Origin: an uncultured Winogradskyella sp.
GTDB taxonomy: Bacteria; Bacteroidota; Bacteroidia; Flavobacteriales; Flavobacteriaceae
DNA: 64,000 bases
Assembly (NCBI RefSeq): GCF_947498345.1
Contig: NZ_CANMJY010000006.1
Location: 234,557 to 298,556 of the forward strand
Direction: 5' to 3'
Below are positions 59,750 to 64,000 of this stretch, piece by piece; the stretch's first letter is position 1, and every line of letters begins with the position of its first letter. A model generated the notes under the pieces. The model made no database searches and was not told the origin of the DNA. It saw only the letters and a list, made by a program, of their open reading frames with translations. Position numbers and translations under genes: made by a program.

Positions 59750-60634
59750 ATGATAGTTAACCCTCAATTATTTAACTACAGATTAATTATAGGTTCTTTA
59801 TTGGTCGTTTTAACTGTTTTAGGAATATATAGTTTTACCAACTATAAATCCATTAAATCCTACGAAGAATTTCTAAAACAAGAAAAGTTTTTGATAGAAA
59901 AAGAACTATCGGAAATGTTATCGAGTTATGACGATTTAAGCCAAGACTATGATTTAATGGCTTCGCAACTCAAAGAAGCAAAATTAGAGACTAAAATTGC
60001 TTTAGATTCTTTGAGATTATTAAAAAGTGACTTATCAATTATTACTAAGTTTAAAAATCAACTTTCAGTTTTAAAAACTAAAAGCAAAGTACTATTGGGT
60101 ACTATTGACTCGCTTAATTCTGCAAATATAAAATTGCAGAAAGAAAAGCGTTATGCGCTTAATACTATTGAAAAGAAAACATTAACCATTAATGAATTAG
60201 AGGAAGCTAACGATTCTTTAAACAAGACCATAGATGAAGCTGCACTTATAAAAGCCAATAGTATTGAAGCTCAAGCCTATAAGTTAAAGTCTGGTAAAAA
60301 ACGGTTTACAGCCAGAGCCAGACGCGCTAATGCTATTGATGTTTGCATAAGACTATCAGAAAACCCTCTTACCACTAAAGGAAATAAAGATATTTATATA
60401 CAAATTGTAAGTCCTCAAGGCAATGTAGTTGCTGATAAAGGTGAAGTTGTTTTTGGTCATACCTCTTTAATTTACAGTAAAAAAGAAGTTTTTAATTTTG
60501 ATAATAAAAACTTAGAAATCTGTACAGCAATTATAGCAGACCAAGACGATCAGCCATTTGCTAAAGGTTACTATTTTGTCAATGTTTTCCATAAAGACAG
60601 AAAGCTTGGCGGAACCAGTGTACAATTAAAATAA
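59750..60634 (+). CDS. membrane-anchored coiled-coil protein of unknown function
   Basis: 294 residues. One TM helix (about 12-29) is followed by a long coiled coil (about 38-190, with heptad-like KEL, LKEAKLETKIALDSLRLLKSDL, TINELEEANDSLNKTI). A C-terminal beta domain (about 195-294) has RFTARARRANAIDVCIRLSENP, DIYIQIVSPQGNVV and GYYFVNVFHKDRKLGGTSVQLK. It resembles envelope-spanning proteins of Bacteroidota without a named function. It is divergent from comF and has its own terminator before glyS. Confidence 0.8.
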   Translation: MIVNPQLFNYRLIIGSLLVVLTVLGIYSFTNYKSIKSYEEFLKQEKFLIEKELSEMLSSYDDLSQDYDLMASQLKEAKLETKIALDSLRLLKSDLSIITKFKNQLSVLKTKSKVLLGTIDSLNSANIKLQKEKRYALNTIEKKTLTINELEEANDSLNKTIDEAALIKANSIEAQAYKLKSGKKRFTARARRANAIDVCIRLSENPLTTKGNKDIYIQIVSPQGNVVADKGEVVFGHTSLIYSKKEVFNFDNKNLEICTAIIADQDDQPFAKGYYFVNVFHKDRKLGGTSVQLK

Positions 60635-60655
60635 ACGAAAACACATAATTTTTAT

Positions 60656-60686
60656 AAAACCGCTCTGTTAATTTGAGTGGTTTTTT
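60656..60686 (+). terminator. terminator before glyS
   Basis: Stem aaaaccgctc (60656-60665) / gagtggtttt (60675-60684) with one G-U pair and a T run. It ends next to the -7-like box of glyS. Confidence 0.85.
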
Positions 60687-60697
60687 ATTTTTGCAGC
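60686..60697 (+). promoter_or_regulatory. TAnnTTTG box 4 nt before glyS
   Basis: TATTTTTG (60686-60693), CAGC, ATG 60698. It directly follows the T run of the terminator; a -33 TTTG at the right distance is missing, so part of the match may be due to the T run. Confidence 0.4.
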
Positions 60698-62242
60698 ATG
60701 GCAAACGACGACAAATTCAAAAAAGTAATCTCTCACGCTAAGGAGTATGGTTACGTATTTCAGAGCAGCGAAATCTACGACGGTTTAAGCGCAGTATATG
60801 ATTATGCACAAAATGGTGCAGAATTAAAGAAAAACATTAGAGACTATTGGTGGAAAGCCATGGTACAAATGCACGACAATATTGTAGGTATTGATGCCGC
60901 CATATTTATGCATCCTACCACCTGGAAAGCATCGGGTCATGTCGACGCCTTTAACGACCCTTTAATTGATAATAAGGATTCTAAAAAGCGTTATAGAGCA
61001 GATGTTTTGGTTGAAGACCATAGAGAAAAAATTCTACAGAAAATACATAAAGATATTGCCAAAGCAAAAAAACGTTTTGGTGATGCTTTTAATGAAAACG
61101 AGTTTAGATCTACAAATGGTAATGTGCTTCGTCGCCAAAAGCAAATAGATGAAATCACTGTTGAATTAACCAGAGTACAAGAAGAAAATGATCTGGAAGG
61201 CTTTAGACAGCTTATCATAGATTTAGGCATAGTATGCCCTGTATCTGGAAGCAAAAACTGGACAGACGTTAAGCAATTTAATTTAATGTTTGGCACACAG
61301 CTAGGTGCATCAGCAGATAGCTCTACTACAGTATACTTACGACCAGAAACAGCTCAAGGTATTTTTGTTAATTTCTTAAACGTACAAAAAACTGGGCGTA
61401 TGAAAATTCCGTTTGGAATTGCGCAAACAGGTAAAGCTTTTAGAAATGAAATTGTTGCCAGGCAGTTTATCTTTAGAATGCGTGAGTTTGAACAAATGGA
61501 AATGCAATTCTTTATTAAACCAGGGACACAAAAAAAATGGTTTGACTATTGGAAAGAAACCCGCTTAAAGTGGCACAAATCGCTTGGTTTAGGTGAAGAC
61601 AATTACCGTTTTCATGATCACGAAAAATTAGCACATTACGCAGATGCTGCAACAGATATAGAGTTTAACTTCCCATTTGGATTTAAAGAATTAGAAGGGA
61701 TACACTCGCGTACAGATTTTGATTTAAAACAGCACGAAGAATACTCTGGTAAAAAACTTCAGTACTTTGATCATGAGGATAATGAAAGTTATACACCATA
61801 TGTCTTAGAAACCTCAATTGGTTTAGACCGTATGTTCCTGGCTGTGTTCTCAAATGCATTGACCGAAGAAGTTTTAGATGATAACTCTACCCGAACTGTT
61901 TTAAAACTTCCTGCGGTTTTAGCACCAACAAAAGCTGCTATACTACCTTTGGTAAGAAAGGATGAAGCTTTAACAAAAATGGCCAAAGACATTGTTGATG
62001 ATTTAAAGTGGGAATTTAATGTGGTCTATGACGAAAAAGATGCGGTAGGGCGACGTTACAGAAGACAAGATGCTAACGGTACACCTTTTTGTATTACTAT
62101 TGATGGAGAAAGTATTGAGGACAATACGGTAACCATTCGCCATAGAGATACCATGGAACAAAAACGTGTTAAAATTGAAGAACTACGTAACATCATTAAA
62201 AAAGAAGTGGATGTTAAAGAGTGGTTGATGCGTATGAAATAG
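60698..62242 (+). CDS. glyS: glycyl-tRNA synthetase (class II, dimeric type)
   Basis: 514 residues from ATG 60698 (MANDDKFKKVISHAKEYG); the GTG-containing extension from 60677 is rejected. Class II motifs: YDYAQNGAELKKNIRDYWW (about 28-46), YLRPETAQGIFVNF (motif 2 region, about 210-223), GKAFRNEIVARQFIFRMREFEQMEMQFF (about 246-273) and SIGLDRMFLAVF (motif 3). C-terminal anticodon-binding domain (about 410-510). It is the single-chain alpha2 type used by Bacteroidota. The upstream box predicts a leaderless mRNA. Confidence 0.97.
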   Translation: MANDDKFKKVISHAKEYGYVFQSSEIYDGLSAVYDYAQNGAELKKNIRDYWWKAMVQMHDNIVGIDAAIFMHPTTWKASGHVDAFNDPLIDNKDSKKRYRADVLVEDHREKILQKIHKDIAKAKKRFGDAFNENEFRSTNGNVLRRQKQIDEITVELTRVQEENDLEGFRQLIIDLGIVCPVSGSKNWTDVKQFNLMFGTQLGASADSSTTVYLRPETAQGIFVNFLNVQKTGRMKIPFGIAQTGKAFRNEIVARQFIFRMREFEQMEMQFFIKPGTQKKWFDYWKETRLKWHKSLGLGEDNYRFHDHEKLAHYADAATDIEFNFPFGFKELEGIHSRTDFDLKQHEEYSGKKLQYFDHEDNESYTPYVLETSIGLDRMFLAVFSNALTEEVLDDNSTRTVLKLPAVLAPTKAAILPLVRKDEALTKMAKDIVDDLKWEFNVVYDEKDAVGRRYRRQDANGTPFCITIDGESIEDNTVTIRHRDTMEQKRVKIEELRNIIKKEVDVKEWLMRMK

Positions 62243-62286
62243 TTAGGCTTTACAGTAACACAAATAAGTGCGATTTTAGTGATGCT

Positions 62287-62679
62287 TTACTCTCTATTAA
62301 ATAGGTCATACCCAGAAACACCTAAATAATTAATTGATAATGTCGCTTCACCAACGCCTATATCATAACAATATTCATCATTATTTTGATCAATCAATTT
62401 TAAGTAATAAAATTGATTTTCGTTTGTTTGGACTTGATAACCACATTGAGGTGAAGTATAAGATATACTATAAGTAAAAGTATCTTCTACATTATTGTTT
62501 TCATCCATCCAATAGCAAAACCCGTCTGAAGTGAATTGCCATTTATTACTTGGCTCATTTTCATGTACCCAAGTTCCAACTATCAAATCCTCAGGCGATT
62601 CTTGAGGTACTGACATAGACTGTGCCTTACAGCTGTATAAAAAAGTTGTTATTAATATTGTATAAATTTGATATTTCAT
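62287..62679 (-). CDS. small lipocalin-like lipoprotein, paralogue 2 (candidate immunity protein)
   Basis: 130 residues. A lipobox near FLYSC (Cys17) and AQSMS follow a short signal. IVGTWVHENEPSNKWQFTSDGFCYWMDENNN and YSISYTSPQCGYQVQTNENQFYYLKLID match the paralogue at 62721 in order and spacing, including the SPQC and IxGTW/GVW motifs of small lipocalin-like proteins. It lies 41 bases after that gene and downstream of the GH19 gene on the same strand. The role as immunity protein is an inference from position and paralogy. Confidence 0.75.
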   Translation of the reverse strand: MKYQIYTILITTFLYSCKAQSMSVPQESPEDLIVGTWVHENEPSNKWQFTSDGFCYWMDENNNVEDTFTYSISYTSPQCGYQVQTNENQFYYLKLIDQNNDEYCYDIGVGEATLSINYLGVSGYDLFNRE

Positions 62680-62720
62680 TTGTAGCTAAGTCACTATTTT
62701 ATAAACATAAAGTTTTCTTT

Positions 62721-63134
62721 TCATTGTTTATTAAAATAAAAGTTTTTCACACCAAGTCCTATAGAACTCAACGAAAGTGTATTACCGTCTACTCCTAAGA
62801 TTTCGTAACAATAAGCATCATTATCTTCGTAGTTAATTAATCTTAAATAAAAATCTTCTAAACCTCCTGTTTTCACTTCTTGTTTACATTGCGGTGATGT
62901 AATGGATATGGAGTAAGAAAATGTATTGGTTAGATCACCAGAATAATACCAATGACATTTATGATCTACAGTAAATTCAATACTCCAATTAGAATCTTCT
63001 TCATTAATCCATACACCTATTATGTCTGTGCTTAAATTCGTTAAATTTTCTTCTATGGTTTGTGCTTTACAACTAAAAGTAATTGAGGTTATTACAATCA
63101 ATACTATTTGTCCTATTTTTTTTACTGTTTTCAT
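62721..63134 (-). CDS. small lipocalin-like lipoprotein, paralogue 1 (candidate immunity protein)
   Basis: 137 residues. Lipobox SITFSC with Cys22 then KAQT. DIIGVWINEEDSNWSIEFTVDHKCHWYYSGD and YSISITSPQCKQEV repeat the pattern of its neighbour at 62287, so the two arose by tandem duplication. The protein is probably lipidated and periplasm-facing. It begins 16 bases after the GH19 gene ends, so the three genes should form one transcript. Confidence 0.75.
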   Translation of the reverse strand: MKTVKKIGQIVLIVITSITFSCKAQTIEENLTNLSTDIIGVWINEEDSNWSIEFTVDHKCHWYYSGDLTNTFSYSISITSPQCKQEVKTGGLEDFYLRLINYEDNDAYCYEILGVDGNTLSLSSIGLGVKNFYFNKQ

Positions 63135-63150
63135 ATTCTTTTAATTTTAG

Positions 63151-64000
63151 TTACCTACATTTAATCGAATCTTTTGCTTTTGCAAATTTTGTTTTTCTGT
63201 CTGCTAAACCATTACTACCACCGTTTACTTTTTCAGTTACTTTTTTCACAGTTGTAATTGAATCAACAGTAATTTTATCAAGTACACTTTTTTTATAGTA
63301 CCATAATGCGCTTAATATTGCTATTGTATCATTGTTCTTGAGAAGATCTGGGTTAGCTACAAAATCTTTGTCAGGATCATATTTGTTATTATACCAAGTT
63401 TTAAAATTAGTGTAATTTGTTTTACCTGTTAACTGAAAAATCCCCCTTCCTCTATATTTATAACCGTCTCCACTTGCTTCATTACCATTCCCCATCCTAC
63501 AACAATATACATAATTTGCTACTTTTGAAGAATTCTGAAGATATGTGCTATCTGCATCTCTTTTAGTACCTAAAGTGTCTGCTTCATTTTGTTTGAAATA
63601 TCTCCTATAAACAGATTTCAAACGACCGGCTGTTGTATAGTATAAACTTTCTTCTACACCAAATCCGTTATTGAATCCATTGACTTCATGGCCAGCTTGA
63701 GCAAGAAAATGCCATAATTTCTCATTACTGTCTATACCAAAATCACTTCCTTTATTATTAATAACTGATGCTAATGTTAAAGCATCTGTATCTGATATGT
63801 TTGGAAATACCTTTTTTAGGTCTTCTTTTGATGTATCACAATCATCATCTTCTATTAGGTCAACTGGTGATGTCAATGAAAGATTACCTGTATTGCCTGA
63901 GCCTGCATCACTACCTCCTCCTGCAGTACTACCACCAGCATTGGGGTCTCCTCCATCTGGTGGGTTATCTCCACCAGAGTCAAATACGCATTCATAAGTG
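63151..64000 (-). CDS. GH19 chitinase/lysozyme-like protein, C-terminal part (5' end outside window)
   Basis: The frame is open to the window edge; the TTG at 63876 is internal. The first visible 40 residues are a Gly/Ser/Asp/Pro/Asn linker (GGDNPPDGGDPNAGG). The enzyme part shows LWHFLAQAGHEVNGFN with the first catalytic Glu, GVEESLYYTTAGRL with the second Glu region, YRGRGIFQLTGKTNY and the conserved Asn-Pro in VANPDLL. GH19 members cut chitin or peptidoglycan. The linker implies a larger secreted or cell-contact protein. Two small lipoproteins follow. Chitin degradation is the main alternative to a toxin role. Confidence 0.85.
   Translation of the reverse strand, partial: TYECVFDSGGDNPPDGGDPNAGGSTAGGGSDAGSGNTGNLSLTSPVDLIEDDDCDTSKEDLKKVFPNISDTDALTLASVINNKGSDFGIDSNEKLWHFLAQAGHEVNGFNNGFGVEESLYYTTAGRLKSVYRRYFKQNEADTLGTKRDADSTYLQNSSKVANYVYCCRMGNGNEASGDGYKYRGRGIFQLTGKTNYTNFKTWYNNKYDPDKDFVANPDLLKNNDTIAILSALWYYKKSVLDKITVDSITTVKKVTEKVNGGSNGLADRKTKFAKAKDSIKCR

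Noticed and set aside
1..64000. CRISPR arrays, tRNA or rRNA genes, prophage or insertion sequences
   Set aside because: No regularly spaced direct repeats, no cloverleaf-like genes with CCA-type ends and no transposase or integrase frames were seen by reading; short tRNAs could be missed without a dedicated search.

Overview
The window is a chromosomal segment of a low-GC member of the Bacteroidota, most likely a marine Flavobacteriaceae (Winogradskyella/Psychroserpens-like; the genus is a guess). The signs are Por-secretion (T9SS) C-terminal sorting domains, TonB-dependent receptors, Bacteroidota promoters (TTTG, about 18-20 nt, TAnnTTTG), Bacteroidota-type families (DUF3098, DUF3127, DUF4271, DUF4296, DUF4301, S46 peptidase) and almost no Shine-Dalgarno sequences. 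No rRNA, tRNA, CRISPR array, integrase or insertion sequence was seen. Both edges cut genes: a MurG-like glycosyltransferase on the left and a GH19 protein on the right. No gap without a gene exceeds 300 bases.

1-8.4 kb: partial glycosyltransferase, a PhoR/PhoB-like two-component pair, two secreted T9SS cargo proteins with lamin-tail domains, a LuxE-like protein and a YHS protein. 8.5-21.7 kb: housekeeping genes, namely tyrS, an SDR protein, a DUF4296/dihydroorotase/GT2 operon, DUF4271-hemD, pckA, a saccharopine-dehydrogenase-like gene with an Lrp-type regulator, a zinc peptidase and alanine dehydrogenase. 21.9-30.5 kb: leuS-SemiSWEET-BamE-like operon, divergent from ftsX-(small protein)-DUF3098-uppP-truB-(lipoprotein)-TonB-like. 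The leuS gene carries an in-frame DUF559 nuclease-like domain, bounded by small palindromes, inside the editing domain. 30.5-37.2 kb: thioredoxin-like protein, tag, aat, a DUF3127 SSB-tail protein, flavin reductase, an orphan histidine kinase, HIT protein and greA.

37.2-44.4 kb is a thiamine salvage locus. A TonB-dependent receptor lies behind a consensus promoter and a TPP riboswitch. Just upstream is a tightly overlapping operon: PPTase, heptaprenylglyceryl-phosphate synthase family protein, thiamine-binding protein, PnuC/PnuT transporter, NadR-like kinase, DUF4301 and ArfB. 44.5-54.8 kb: ahcY, a secreted possible clan-CD peptidase, an S46 dipeptidyl peptidase with a DPP11-type specificity residue, a LytS/LytTR system divergent from a large TonB receptor, a DinB-like protein and a papain-like lipoprotein. 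54.8-62.2 kb: methionine aminotransferase and omega-amidase genes, an Ig-like lipoprotein, ComF and glycyl-tRNA synthetase. 62.3-64 kb: the C-terminal part of a GH19 peptidoglycan/chitin hydrolase on a Gly/Asp-rich linker, followed by two paralogous small lipoproteins, which resembles an effector-immunity arrangement.

The most notable signals are the palindrome-bounded DUF559 insertion in leuS, the thiamine module with a NadR-like kinase as possible thiamine kinase, start codons placed exactly 4 nt after a TAnnTTTG box (likely leaderless mRNAs), the GH19 toxin candidate with twin lipoproteins, and a possible small RNA upstream of aat.
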